A stretch of DNA of 64,000 bases from Arthrobacter globiformis (GCF_003261175.1 NZ_QLNP01000063.1:1-64000), one strand, 5' to 3'. Counted from the stretch's first letter, positions 16,144 to 24,614 are shown. Translations and numbers: made by a program. Notes: generated by a model from the letters alone, not told the origin.

Positions 16144-16647
16144 CTAAGCCGAAGCGGCACCCACCCAGACGCCCACCACCCAGGTGCTGGCCGCGAGGCA
16201 GGCCAGGCCGAACTCGGCGAGCATTCCCAGGCCCGTGGCCTTCAGGGCGGCCCAGCTGGAAGTCAGGGCGGCCTGGAAATTGCGCGTGCGCAGGACTTCG
16301 CTGAGCAGTAGCCCGGCGGCAAAGCCCACGAACAGGCCCACCACGGGAATGACAAACATGCCGGCAATGCCCAGCACAACCCCGACGGCGACGCTCCGGT
16401 TGGGAATCCGGTGCTCCTTCAGTTTGCGGCCGGCGAGGACGGCGCTGGCCGCCATGCCTGCCAGCACAAACACCATTCCCACGGCGAAAACCACCCAGCC
16501 CGTCACGCCCTCGCCGCCCCAGATTGCCCATGCCAGCAGGCTCAGGCCGATCAGGAAACTGCCGGGCAGGACAGGGATGACGGTGCCGGCGACGCCAACC
16601 AGGATGGCCAGGCCGCACAGGACGGTCACAAGGGTTTGGGCGTTCAT
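16144..16647 (-). CDS. DUF456 family membrane protein
   Basis: A 167-residue membrane protein with four to five hydrophobic helices and many small residues. It fits the DUF456 family: GLAILVGVAGTVIPVLPGS at the N-terminus and a glycine-rich IPVVGLFVGFAAGLLLSE hairpin in the middle, which resembles glycine-zipper transmembrane segments. No biochemical function is known. It is the first gene of a probable two-gene unit with the TPR-like gene, separated by 26 bases. Confidence 0.82.
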   Translation of the reverse strand: MNAQTLVTVLCGLAILVGVAGTVIPVLPGSFLIGLSLLAWAIWGGEGVTGWVVFAVGMVFVLAGMAASAVLAGRKLKEHRIPNRSVAVGVVLGIAGMFVIPVVGLFVGFAAGLLLSEVLRTRNFQAALTSSWAALKATGLGMLAEFGLACLAASTWVVGVWVGAASA

Positions 16648-16711
16648 GTCCCCAGTCTAGGGCGGGGCAGGCCTGGCTTGGTCGGCGGAGCGCGGACTTT
16701 GCCGGGAACGA

Positions 16712-16751
16712 CGACGGCGGCGCCTCCCCAGCACGGGAGGCACCGCCGTCG
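16712..16751 (-). terminator. Hairpin after malic enzyme
   Basis: A 17-base stem (16712-16728 with 16735-16751), one G-U type mismatch, loop of 6. It lies 35 bases past the malic enzyme stop on the minus strand. There is no T-run, as is common in high-GC actinobacteria. Confidence 0.65.
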
Positions 16752-16786
16752 GGCTTCAGTCAGCCCTTTTCAGTCAGCTTCTGGTG

Positions 16787-17992
16787 TCAGACTGCGTCCG
16801 CTTCGACCGCCGCGGCAACAGCGGCCGTGACGGCCGGCGCAACGCGCGGGTCCAGCGGGCTGGGCACAATGTAGGACGCCGACAGCTCGTCATCGGCCAG
16901 TTCGGCGATGGCGCGGGCCGCGGCAACCTTCATCGCAGGCGTGATGCGGCGCGCACCGGCGTCCAGAGCGCCGCGGAAGATGCCGGGGAACGCCAGGACG
17001 TTGTTGATCTGGTTGGGGAAGTCGCTGCGGCCGGTCGCCACCACTGCGGCGTACTTGGAAGCGACCTCGGGCAGGACTTCGGGGTCCGGGTTGGACAGTG
17101 CGAACACGATGGAGCTGTGGTTCATCAGCTTCAGGTGCTCCTCGTCCAGCTTGGAGGAGGAAACGCCGACGAAGACGTCAGCGCCCAGCAGGGCTTCCCC
17201 GGGTCCGCCCGAAATGCCGCGCGGGTTGCTGCGCTGCGCCATCTGGGCCTTCTTGCTGTCGGGGTCGGCGGCGATGTCGGCCCGCTCGGAATTGATCACG
17301 CCGCGGGAATCCAGCAGCACCACGTCCTCGATGCCCGCGGTGAGCAGGATTTCGGCGATGGCGATGCCCGCGGCGCCGGCACCGGAGATCACTACGCGGA
17401 GTTCCTCGAGCCCGCGGCCGGTGACCTTGGCAGCGCCGGTCAGCGCGGCGAGGACTACGACGGCGGTGCCGTGCTGGTCATCGTGCATGACGGGGCAGTC
17501 CAGTGCTTCGATGAGCTTTTCCTCCAGCTCGAAACAGCGGGGAGCGGCGATGTCCTCGAGGTTGACGGCACCGAAGCTGGGGCGCAGGCGGACGAGGGTT
17601 TCCACGATCTCGTCCACATCGGTGGTGTTGAGGACCAGCGGGATGGAGTCCAGCTCGCCGAAGGCCTTGAAGAGGGCCGACTTGCCTTCCATGACGGGCA
17701 GCGAGGCGCTGGGGCCGATGTTTCCCAGGCCGAGGACGGCCGTGCCGTCGCTGACGACGGCCACGAGGCGCTGGGCCCAGGTGTGGCTCTTGGCGAGTTC
17801 CGGGTCAGCGTGGATGGCACGGCTGACCTGGGCGACGCCCGGCGTGTAGGCGATGGAAAGGTCCCGCTTGTTGCTGAGGGGAACGGTGCTGGCGATGGAA
17901 AGCTTGCCGCCCTCGTGGGCAGCGAAGATCTCCTGGTCAGTCAGCTCTGTGGCTGCGCTGGTGTCATTCGTAGCGATAGTTTCAGTGGACAC
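16787..17992 (-). CDS. NAD(P)-dependent malic enzyme
   Basis: A 401-residue malate dehydrogenase (oxaloacetate-decarboxylating): L-malate to pyruvate, CO2 and reduced nicotinamide. The conserved blocks are SIAYTPGVAQVSRAI, DGTAVLGLGNIGPSASLPVMEGKS-type (residues about 85-110), CPVMHDDQHGTAVV with metal-binding Asp residues, and the Rossmann loop GAGAAG. It is the short bacterial form without a phosphotransacetylase domain. The GTG at 17992 is chosen because CAGGAG lies 7 bases upstream; an in-frame ATG at 18091 would add 33 residues unlike any family member. The enzyme supplies pyruvate and reducing power during growth on C4 acids or amino acids. Confidence 0.92.
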   Translation of the reverse strand: MSTETIATNDTSAATELTDQEIFAAHEGGKLSIASTVPLSNKRDLSIAYTPGVAQVSRAIHADPELAKSHTWAQRLVAVVSDGTAVLGLGNIGPSASLPVMEGKSALFKAFGELDSIPLVLNTTDVDEIVETLVRLRPSFGAVNLEDIAAPRCFELEEKLIEALDCPVMHDDQHGTAVVVLAALTGAAKVTGRGLEELRVVISGAGAAGIAIAEILLTAGIEDVVLLDSRGVINSERADIAADPDSKKAQMAQRSNPRGISGGPGEALLGADVFVGVSSSKLDEEHLKLMNHSSIVFALSNPDPEVLPEVASKYAAVVATGRSDFPNQINNVLAFPGIFRGALDAGARRITPAMKVAAARAIAELADDELSASYIVPSPLDPRVAPAVTAAVAAAVEADAV

Positions 17993-18268
17993 GTCGTTGT
18001 CTCCTGTAGCTAGCCGTGGGCGCACGGCACAGTATGGCTCAAGCAATCGAGGCTCAAGATGGTCAGATACGCGCTTCCGCTGACGGCCCAAAGGTGGCGG
18101 GTCCCGTCAGAAAGCCAGTGGAGCTGGTGGGTGCTGGCCACTCCGCTACTGCCATGTTAGACAGGACAAAGGCCCATCTTTTGCCATTTCTGGCCTGCCG
18201 GACCGAACGGAACGGTTTTAAAGCTGATTTGTGGCTCATTTCACCGCTTTCCGCAGCCTTTATGACCT

Positions 18269-18284
18269 ACCGGTCTAGACCGGT
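18269..18284. promoter_or_regulatory. Perfect 16-bp palindrome ACCGGTCTAGACCGGT
   Basis: A perfect dyad overlapping the tetR stop codon, 277 bases upstream of the malic enzyme start. Half-sites TAGACCGGT also occur at 18395-18403 inside tetR and at 20430-20438 just before rraA. The shape suits a TetR dimer; the adjacent TetR is the obvious candidate binder. Confidence 0.45.
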
Positions 18285-18925
18285 TACGCAGTATTCCGGG
18301 CCAAACGGGAGGTCGGCATCAGCAGCGCGCACGCCCTTTTCAGGTCTTCGTCGGCCTCAAACAGAGACAATCTCCGGCAGCGCACTGACTGGACTAGACC
18401 GGTGATGGTCGGCAGTAGGACCCGGGCGACGGCAGGGTCGCCACATACGGCGGTAACGGCGCGTTCAGCCAGGGAATCGATCTCCCGCAGCAGGCCGGTG
18501 GTGTCGCGGTCCTTGAGGTAAACACCCTGGCTGAGGCACTGTTCGACGGCGGGCTGCATGACGCGCATGTGGAAGATTTCCATGGCCACACCGGAGAGCG
18601 CATGGATGCGGACGGCGCCAGGCCCGGCCCCCGTCTTGAGCTCACCGAGCTGGTGCCGGTAGAGGGCCAACATCAGGTGCGTTGCGGAGGGAAAGTAGCG
18701 GTACAGGGTGCCGAGGGGGACGTTGGCCTGGTCGGCAACCTCAGACAGGGTCACGGACTGGAGGCCCTTCCGTGCGAAACCGGCGGCCGCCTCCAAAATC
18801 CGGTTATGGCGGCGCTGCTGCCGGGGAAGGGAGGGCGGGTCAGCCATGGGCGGAAGATCAGGCATAGCGTCAAGCATCATCAGTCCGAAGGTTGAGATTC
18901 CTGGTGCAGTCAGGGAGAGCCCCAT
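18284..18925 (-). CDS. TetR-family transcriptional regulator
   Basis: A regulator of about 213 residues. The HTH reads RRHNRILEAAAGFARKG followed by VTLSEVADQANVPLGTLYRYFPS, closely resembling KstR-type TetR proteins in the recognition helix (VPLGTLYRYF). The C-terminal domain ends ...SRLARNTA. The start is uncertain: the ATG at 18925 has an AGGA site at good spacing; in-frame ATGs at 18994, 18880 and 18865 are alternatives. An MFS transporter lies immediately upstream on the same strand (78 bases), so this regulator may be the second gene of its transcript and may control it. Confidence 0.8.
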   Translation of the reverse strand: MGLSLTAPGISTFGLMMLDAMPDLPPMADPPSLPRQQRRHNRILEAAAGFARKGLQSVTLSEVADQANVPLGTLYRYFPSATHLMLALYRHQLGELKTGAGPGAVRIHALSGVAMEIFHMRVMQPAVEQCLSQGVYLKDRDTTGLLREIDSLAERAVTAVCGDPAVARVLLPTITGLVQSVRCRRLSLFEADEDLKRACALLMPTSRLARNTA

Positions 18926-19003
18926 TCCGTGTCCTGCCACGATTCGCGCTCCACTATACGGCACAGGCTTCCGGGCTCCCCGGGAGCCGGACATGTCCCG
19001 ACG

Positions 19004-20305
19004 CTAGGCCACACCCTTGATCTTGACCACGAAGACGGCGCCCAGCAGGCCGATGACGGCGGCGGCTATGTAAAGGGATACGTAGCCGCCCCACAGGGTG
19101 ACGAACGGCCACGCAAGTGCCGGCGCGATGACCTGTGGCAGGGAGTTGGCGACGTTGATGACGCCGAGGTCCTTGCCCCTGTCGGCAGCGTTGGGGAGCA
19201 CCTGGGTGATGAGCGCGAAGTCCACGGCGAGGTAGGCGCCGAACCCGATCCCCAGCACGCTCGCACCCACGATGCCGCCTACCCAGGTCGGGGCGAAGGC
19301 CAGGATCAGTGATGCCAGCGCGATGATCACGGAGGATGCGATCACCAGCGGCTTGCGCTTGCCCGTCCTGTCGCTGAGCCTGCCGCCGATCACGCTGGTG
19401 ATGATCACGAACACGGCATAAAGCCCAGTCAGCACCAGCACGCCGAACTCGGGTTCGAGGCCTGTGGTTTCCTTCAGGTGCACTGCGTCCGCGAGGAAGA
19501 ACAGCAGGTACAGGGTCACCATGTGGTTGCCGATGTTGACCAGCAGCCTGGTTATCCAGGCCCAGGCGAAGTCGGGGTGCCCCAAGGGCCGGATGAACCC
19601 AAGCAGGAAGCCGCCCCAGGCCAGTGGCTGGCCAGCCCCGGCCGGAAGCGGGGCGTCGTCGCTCTTGACCAGGTACATCACGACACCCGCCACGAGGGCC
19701 ACAGCGCAGACGATATAGCCGAGCACAAAGTTTCCGCTGACGACGGCGGCAATCACCGCGCCGACCAGGATTCCGGCCGTCTGCCCCATCGCCGCCAAGC
19801 CGCCAACCGTAGCGCGCTGCGGGACGGGAACTCGGTCGGGGACGGCGGCGGTGATCGCGGCGTAGGCGCCGTTGCAGCCGGCTTGCACCAGGCACCAGAG
19901 CAGCGTCATCACCGCCACGTTCGGCGCCCCCGCCAACCCCACCAACCCAACTGCACCAAGGACGGCGCCGGCCAGCACCCACGGCACGCGCCGGCCGAAC
20001 CGGGACGCCGTGCGGTCGCTGAAGGCGCCGAAGAGCGGGTTGGCCACCAGCGATACCGCTGCCCCGGCACCTGTCACCAGCGCGAGGATGGCTTCCTTCT
20101 GCCCGGGGTCAAAATGCTCCGCCTGCTGCGCGAGGAGCACCTGAATCGGGCCGAAAAACGCCGCGTTGATGCCGAGGTTGACCAGCACCACGCCCGTGAC
20201 CCAGAGGGACCTGACCCGCTCCGTCGGTTCAGCGAGCTCGGCGGATGACCGCGTACCCGTCAGTCCGGGGTCGGGTACCGCACCGGGTATGTCGGACAGG
20301 CTCAT
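19004..20305 (-). CDS. MFS transporter (glycoside-pentoside-hexuronide/SLC45-like)
   Basis: A 433-residue transporter with twelve predicted helices. Motif A-type loops are present (GAFSDRTASRFGRRVPW after helix 2 and GGRLSDRTGKRKPLV after helix 8). The overall pattern, with an acidic LADAVHL region and late VDFALITQVLP, is like sugar transporters of the GPH/SLC45 type. The substrate is unknown. The ATG at 20305 has an excellent GGGGGAGA site; an in-frame ATG at 20326 is less likely. It is read divergently from rraA with a 65-bp palindromic repeat between them, and may share a transcript with the downstream tetR. Confidence 0.83.
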   Translation of the reverse strand: MSLSDIPGAVPDPGLTGTRSSAELAEPTERVRSLWVTGVVLVNLGINAAFFGPIQVLLAQQAEHFDPGQKEAILALVTGAGAAVSLVANPLFGAFSDRTASRFGRRVPWVLAGAVLGAVGLVGLAGAPNVAVMTLLWCLVQAGCNGAYAAITAAVPDRVPVPQRATVGGLAAMGQTAGILVGAVIAAVVSGNFVLGYIVCAVALVAGVVMYLVKSDDAPLPAGAGQPLAWGGFLLGFIRPLGHPDFAWAWITRLLVNIGNHMVTLYLLFFLADAVHLKETTGLEPEFGVLVLTGLYAVFVIITSVIGGRLSDRTGKRKPLVIASSVIIALASLILAFAPTWVGGIVGASVLGIGFGAYLAVDFALITQVLPNAADRGKDLGVINVANSLPQVIAPALAWPFVTLWGGYVSLYIAAAVIGLLGAVFVVKIKGVA

Positions 20306-20362
20306 GGCGGTCTCCCCCTGGAACATCGTGATGATGGAATCAGACTATCGTGGGCATCAACA

Positions 20363-20427
20363 GCAACGCGGGGTCATTTACGGCCCAATCCGGGCACCGC
20401 ATTGGGCGCTAAGTGACCCCGCGTTGC
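20363..20427. repeat. 65-bp dispersed palindromic repeat, copy B
   Basis: Same length and same 14-base arms (20363-20376, 20414-20427) as the element at 6745-6809; the right-hand 27 bases are identical. It lies between the divergent starts of the MFS gene and rraA, where a terminator would make no sense. Confidence 0.85.
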
Positions 20428-20464
20428 TTTAGACCGGTGCCAACAGACCGCCCGAGGAGAACCA

Positions 20465-20953
20465 ATGACCGCTTCGCCTGCCAATGCCGCCGTCAACACC
20501 GCCGATCTCTACGATGAGCGCGGCGACGAGCTGGACTCCATCTCCCTGCAGTTCCAGTCCCTGGGCAGCCACTCGCATTTCAGCGGCCCCGTCCGGACCG
20601 TGCGATGCTTCGAGGACAACGCCCTCGTCAAGTCCGTCCTCGCCACACCCGGAAATGGTGCCGTGCTCGTCGTCGACGGCGCCGGTTCCCTGCGGACCGC
20701 GCTGATGGGGGACCTGATCGCGGCGAGCGCCGTGGCGAACGGCTGGGCCGGCGTCGTTATTAACGGCGCCATCCGCGACCGTGAGGCCATCGCGGAACTG
20801 CCACTCGGAGTCAAAGCCCTGGGCAGCAATCCGCGCAAGAGTGCCAAGGCGGGAGCGGGAGAGACTGACGTGGACCTGGTGATCGACGGCGTGACCATCC
20901 GAACCGGCGCCACGATCTGGTGCGATCCGGACGGAATCCTCATCGAGCGCTGA
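20465..20953 (+). CDS. rraA: RraA-like protein / 4-hydroxy-4-methyl-2-oxoglutarate aldolase
   Basis: A 162-residue trimeric RraA-fold protein. The family carries two annotated roles: inhibitor of RNase E in enterobacteria, and divalent-metal-dependent HMG/oxaloacetate aldolase. The aldolase motif is intact: GDLIAASAVANGWAGVVI with NGAIRD (Arg and Asp needed for catalysis and metal binding). Enzymatic function is therefore plausible. GAGGAGA precedes the start. A TAGACCGGT half-site lies 27 bases upstream of the ATG. Confidence 0.9.
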   Translation: MTASPANAAVNTADLYDERGDELDSISLQFQSLGSHSHFSGPVRTVRCFEDNALVKSVLATPGNGAVLVVDGAGSLRTALMGDLIAASAVANGWAGVVINGAIRDREAIAELPLGVKALGSNPRKSAKAGAGETDVDLVIDGVTIRTGATIWCDPDGILIER

Positions 20954-20962
20954 GACGCGCCG

Positions 20963-21019
20963 CGAGAAGTGAGATCTCGGCGTTTAGGCGCGATCTAAGC
21001 GTCGAGATCTCACCTCTCG
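20963..21019. repeat. Palindromic repeat with GTGAGATCTCG arms
   Basis: A 57-base dyad following the rraA stop: GAGAAGTGAGATCTCGGCG pairs with CGTCGAGATCTCACCTCTC apart from small bulges. It probably terminates rraA. The nature of the arms suggests a dispersed repeat, but only one copy is in the window. Confidence 0.7.
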
Positions 21020-21096
21020 GCGGGCCCTGACCGGCGGAGCCAACCGCCCCGGAGCAGTCCGAGGGAATTTCCGTTGCTCAGGGGAACAAAGCAGCA

Positions 21097-21111
21097 AGTA
21101 ACATAGTTACT
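21097..21111. promoter_or_regulatory. Inverted repeat AGTAAC-ATA-GTTACT upstream of drug exporter
   Basis: A perfect 6-base inverted repeat with a 3-base spacer in an unusually A/T-rich patch, followed by TAGTT...AACTA symmetry at 21104-21122. It lies about 50 bases before the exporter start. The spacing suits a MarR or TetR dimer, but no regulator gene is adjacent. Confidence 0.45.
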
Positions 21112-21162
21112 GAAAGCAACTATCAAAATGCGATCCCCCTTTCTCTTGACCCTGGAGCAGCC

Positions 21163-22827
21163 ATGTCCAAAACCACCGCAGGACCCGCGCCCGGAGAGGC
21201 CCTGACGCAGCGGCAGACCATCACCGTCATGGTGGGGCTGATGCTCGGCATGTTCCTGTCCTCGCTGGACCAGACCATCGTGTCCACCTCCATCTACACC
21301 ATCGCCAACGACCTCGACGGGCTGTCCCTCCAGGCGTGGGCCACCACGGCATACCTGATCACCTCCACGGTCACCACCCCGCTGTACGGCAAGCTCAGCG
21401 ACATCTTTGGCCGCCGCCCCCTCTACCTCGCGGCGATCATCATCTTCCTGGCCGGCTCGCTGTATGCCGGCTCCGTGCACTCGATGACCGAACTGGCCAT
21501 CGCCCGCGGCATCCAGGGCATGGGCGCCGGCGGCCTCCTGGCTCTGGCGCTGACCATCATCGGCGACATCGTCCCGCTCAAGGACCGCGCCAAGTTCCAG
21601 GGCTACTTCATGTCCGTGTTCGGCATCTCCTCGGTCCTCGGCCCCGTGGTGGGCGGCGCCTTCGCCGGGTCCGAGAGCATCCTCGGCTTCGACGGCTGGC
21701 GCTGGGTGTTCTTCATCAACCTGCCCATCGGCCTGGCCGCGCTGGCCGTGGTGTTCCTCTACCTGCACCTGCCCGCCAAGCACGTCAAGCAGAAGATCGA
21801 CTACTGGGGCGCCGCAGCGATCACCCTGGCGATCGTGCCGCTGCTGCTCGTCGCCGAACAGGGCCGCAGCTGGGGCTGGACCTCGGCCAACTCCTTCATC
21901 TGCTACGGCCTGGGCGTCCTCGGCATCGTTGCGTTCCTGCTGGCCGAGCGCCGCGCCGGCGATTACGCGCTCATCCCCTTGCGGCTCTTCCGCAACGTCA
22001 CCTTCGGGCTGTCCTCGCTGCTGAACTTCATCATCGGCATCGGCATGTTCGGAGCCATCGCGATGCTGCCAATGTACCTGCAGCTGGTCAAGGGCCTCAC
22101 GCCCACCGAGGCCGGCCTGATGATGATCACCTTCACCATCGGAATCCTGACCGGCTCCATCACCGCCGGACGCACCATCTCGTCGTCGGGCACCTTCCGG
22201 ATCTTCCCGATCCTCGGCACCGCCATCCTGACCACCGCCGCCATCGTCATGGGGCTGTCCCTCGGCGCCGACACCGACCTCTGGGTCCCCGGCCTGATCG
22301 CGGTCTTCTTCGGCCTGGGCCTGGGCTTCTGCATGCAGCCGCTCACCCTCGCGATGCAGGTCTCGGTGCCCTCGAAGGACATGGGCGTTGGCACCTCCAC
22401 CGCCGCGTTCTTCCGTTCCATGGGCGGCGCCGTAGGAACGGCCGTGTTCATCTCCATGCTCTTCAGCCTGGCCGCGGACAAGATCGCCAACGGCATGAAG
22501 GACGCCGCGCAGAACGCCGACTACCTCAAGGTCCTGACGGACCCGGCCGTCGCCGCCGATCCCGCGAACGCCAAGCTCTATGACTTTTTCAAGAACGGCG
22601 CCAGCAACGATTCGCTCAACGACACCAGCTGGCTGCACACCGCGAACCCGGTGCTTACCCGGCCCATCACCGAGGGCTTTGCCCAGTCGATAGACACCGT
22701 CATGCTCACCGCTGCCGTCCTCACCGGCATTGCCTTCCTCATCAGCTTCGCGCTGCCGAAGAAGAAGCTCACGGATCCGAAGGCAGTTGCTCAGGGAGCA
22801 GGAGCAGAGTCCGTTCCGGCGCACTAG
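21163..22827 (+). CDS. DHA2-family (14-helix) drug/H+ antiporter
   Basis: A 554-residue EmrB/QacA-type multidrug exporter with fourteen helices. Motif LDQTIVSTSIYTIANDL near residue 35 is the family D1 motif; GKLSDIFGRRPLY is motif A; GDIVPLKDRAKFQGYF and VLGPVVGGAFAG are motifs B/C. An extracytoplasmic loop sits near residues 440-490 (NADYLKVLTDPAVAADPANA). The likely role is proton-driven efflux of hydrophobic cations or antibiotics. GGAG precedes the ATG. An inverted repeat in the promoter region suggests control by a repressor encoded elsewhere. A strong terminator follows. Confidence 0.92.
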   Translation: MSKTTAGPAPGEALTQRQTITVMVGLMLGMFLSSLDQTIVSTSIYTIANDLDGLSLQAWATTAYLITSTVTTPLYGKLSDIFGRRPLYLAAIIIFLAGSLYAGSVHSMTELAIARGIQGMGAGGLLALALTIIGDIVPLKDRAKFQGYFMSVFGISSVLGPVVGGAFAGSESILGFDGWRWVFFINLPIGLAALAVVFLYLHLPAKHVKQKIDYWGAAAITLAIVPLLLVAEQGRSWGWTSANSFICYGLGVLGIVAFLLAERRAGDYALIPLRLFRNVTFGLSSLLNFIIGIGMFGAIAMLPMYLQLVKGLTPTEAGLMMITFTIGILTGSITAGRTISSSGTFRIFPILGTAILTTAAIVMGLSLGADTDLWVPGLIAVFFGLGLGFCMQPLTLAMQVSVPSKDMGVGTSTAAFFRSMGGAVGTAVFISMLFSLAADKIANGMKDAAQNADYLKVLTDPAVAADPANAKLYDFFKNGASNDSLNDTSWLHTANPVLTRPITEGFAQSIDTVMLTAAVLTGIAFLISFALPKKKLTDPKAVAQGAGAESVPAH

Positions 22828-22842
22828 CCACACCTGCTCGTC

Positions 22843-22881
22843 ACGGCAGGCAGCCTTTCGGGCTGCCTGCCGTTCTGTTTT
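22843..22881 (+). terminator. Intrinsic terminator after the drug exporter
   Basis: A perfect 13-base stem (ACGGCAGGCAGCC / GGCTGCCTGCCGT) with loop TTTCG, followed by TCTGTTTT. Confidence 0.92.
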
Positions 22882-23143
22882 CCCGGAATCCCGCGCCCTT
22901 CGCGGCCCAGGGCGGCCAAAAGACCGCGCCGCGTGGCGCGCCGCCAGCCACCGGTTCCCGGATGCGGCACCAAACGGACGACGACGGCGGGACCTCCCTC
23001 CGTCGTCGTCATCCGTCCCGGAGTGGATCAGCGCCCGGTGGCGTGGCACACTGTTAGGCGCGTGTGCGCCGGCCGACAGGGCCGGTTTTCCGCAGCCGAC
23101 GACGTTTGCACCGCATCCACCACCCCCGAACCAAGGGAGAACC
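22882..23143. other. Leader region of the sugar transporter with a GACGACGACGG hairpin
   Basis: About 260 bases before the sugar transporter. An 11-base perfect stem (22977-22987 with 23000-23010, loop 12) lies about 130 bases ahead of the start codon. No coding sequence with a credible start is present. The promoter must be here, either side of the hairpin. Confidence 0.5.
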
Positions 23144-24580
23144 ATGTCCACCGACAAGCAGACAACCGCCAAGATCCCCAAGCGGGTGATCTGGCTGGCG
23201 CTTGCCGGCGCCGTGGGCGGCTTCCTGTTCGGCTTTGACTCGTCCGTGGTCAACGGCGCCGTGGACGCCATGAAGGATGAATTCGCGCTCGGCGAGGCCG
23301 TCACCGGCTTCGCCGTGGCCGTGGCACTGCTGGGCTGCGCGGCCGGCGCGTACATGGCCGGCAAGGTGGCGGACCGCTACGGCCGCATCCCCGCCATGAA
23401 GCTGGGGGCACTGCTGTTCCTCATCAGCGCCATCGGCACCGGCTTCTGCTTCAGCGTCTGGGACCTCATCTTCTGGCGCCTGGTGGGCGGGCTGGGCATC
23501 GGCCTGGCCTCGGTGATTGCCCCGGCGTACATCTCCGAAATTTCGCCCCGGCACGTCCGCGGCCGGCTGGCGTCGCTGCAGCAGCTGGCCATCACCACGG
23601 GTATCTTCGCCGCCCTGCTGTCCGACGCCCTGTTCGCCACGTCTGCAGGAGGTGCGCACCAGGCATTCTGGCTGGGCATCGAGGCCTGGCGCTGGATGTT
23701 CCTGGCCGCCGCTGTTCCGGCCGTGCTCTACGGGGTGGTCGCCTACACGCTCCCCGAGTCCCCGCGCTTCCTGGTGGTCCAGGGCAAGGAGGACCTGGCC
23801 CGGAAGGTCTTCGACTCCATTGCCCCGGATGAAGACACCGACCGTCACCTGCGGGAAATCCGTGAGGCTATCGAGGAGGACCAGCTCGCGGGCAGGAAGG
23901 GCTCGCTGCGCGGCAAGGCGTTCGGCCTGCAGGCCGTGGTCTGGATCGGCATCACGCTGTCCGTCCTGCAGCAGTTTGTGGGCATCAACGTGATCTTCTA
24001 CTACTCCACCACGCTCTGGAAGGCCGTAGGGTTCCAGGAAAAGGACTCGCTGACCATCTCGGTGGCCACGTCCATCACCAACATCCTGGTCACGCTCGTG
24101 GCCATCGCCCTCGTGGACAGGATCGGGCGCCGCCCCATTCTGCTGGCCGGCTCCATCGGCATGGCCGTTTCCCTCGGCGCCATGGCCCTGGCCTTCGCCT
24201 CGGCCACAGGCACGGGCTCCGACATCACGCTGCCCGGCGCCTGGGGTCCCGTTGCCCTCGTGGCCGCGAACGTGTTCGTAATCAGCTTCGGCGCATCCTG
24301 GGGACCGCTGGTGTGGGTGTTGCTGGGCGAGATCTTCCCGGCCCGCATCCGCGCCCGCGCCCTGGGCCTTGCCGCAGCCGCCCAGTGGATCGCCAACTTC
24401 GCCATCACGCTGAGCTTCCCCGTGATGGCCGCAGGCTCGCTGCCGCTGACGTACGCCATGTACGCGCTCTTCGCGGCGGCTTCATTCTTCTTCGTCATGT
24501 ACAAGGTGCCGGAGACGAACGGCATGTCGCTGGAACAGGCTGAGACCCTGTTTGTTCCGAAGGGGTCCGTCAAGGTCTGA
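23144..24580 (+). CDS. Sugar porter family MFS transporter
   Basis: A 478-residue sugar/H+ symporter with twelve helices, like bacterial GlcP and XylE. Family signatures: GGFLFGFDSSVVNGA in helix 1, KVADRYGRIPAMKLG after helix 2, PESPRFLVVQG after helix 6, QQFVGINVIFYYSTTLW in helix 7 (sugar-binding QQ..G.N), and DRIGRRPILLAG after helix 8. The substrate is probably a hexose or pentose. The ATG at 23144 follows AAGGGAGA at good spacing; longer in-frame versions would run through the upstream exporter gene. A bidirectional terminator follows. Confidence 0.92.
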   Translation: MSTDKQTTAKIPKRVIWLALAGAVGGFLFGFDSSVVNGAVDAMKDEFALGEAVTGFAVAVALLGCAAGAYMAGKVADRYGRIPAMKLGALLFLISAIGTGFCFSVWDLIFWRLVGGLGIGLASVIAPAYISEISPRHVRGRLASLQQLAITTGIFAALLSDALFATSAGGAHQAFWLGIEAWRWMFLAAAVPAVLYGVVAYTLPESPRFLVVQGKEDLARKVFDSIAPDEDTDRHLREIREAIEEDQLAGRKGSLRGKAFGLQAVVWIGITLSVLQQFVGINVIFYYSTTLWKAVGFQEKDSLTISVATSITNILVTLVAIALVDRIGRRPILLAGSIGMAVSLGAMALAFASATGTGSDITLPGAWGPVALVAANVFVISFGASWGPLVWVLLGEIFPARIRARALGLAAAAQWIANFAITLSFPVMAAGSLPLTYAMYALFAAASFFFVMYKVPETNGMSLEQAETLFVPKGSVKV

Positions 24581-24614
24581 CCGGCTCTTGGCTCCTCCGG
24601 CATGAAAACGGAAG

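Noticed and set aside
16784-18013. Long plus-strand open frame opposite malic enzyme
   Set aside because: Shadow of a recognisable malic enzyme on the minus strand with all motifs in order.
18284-20305. TetR-MFS pair as a typical drug efflux operon
   Set aside because: The transporter resembles sugar-type GPH/SLC45 carriers rather than drug exporters, so I do not assign drug resistance.
21010-23364. Very long open frame on the minus strand across the drug exporter
   Set aside because: It is a codon-bias shadow of the plus-strand gene: no known family, low-complexity Gly/Asp/Glu-rich product, and the plus-strand frame encodes a clear 14-helix exporter.
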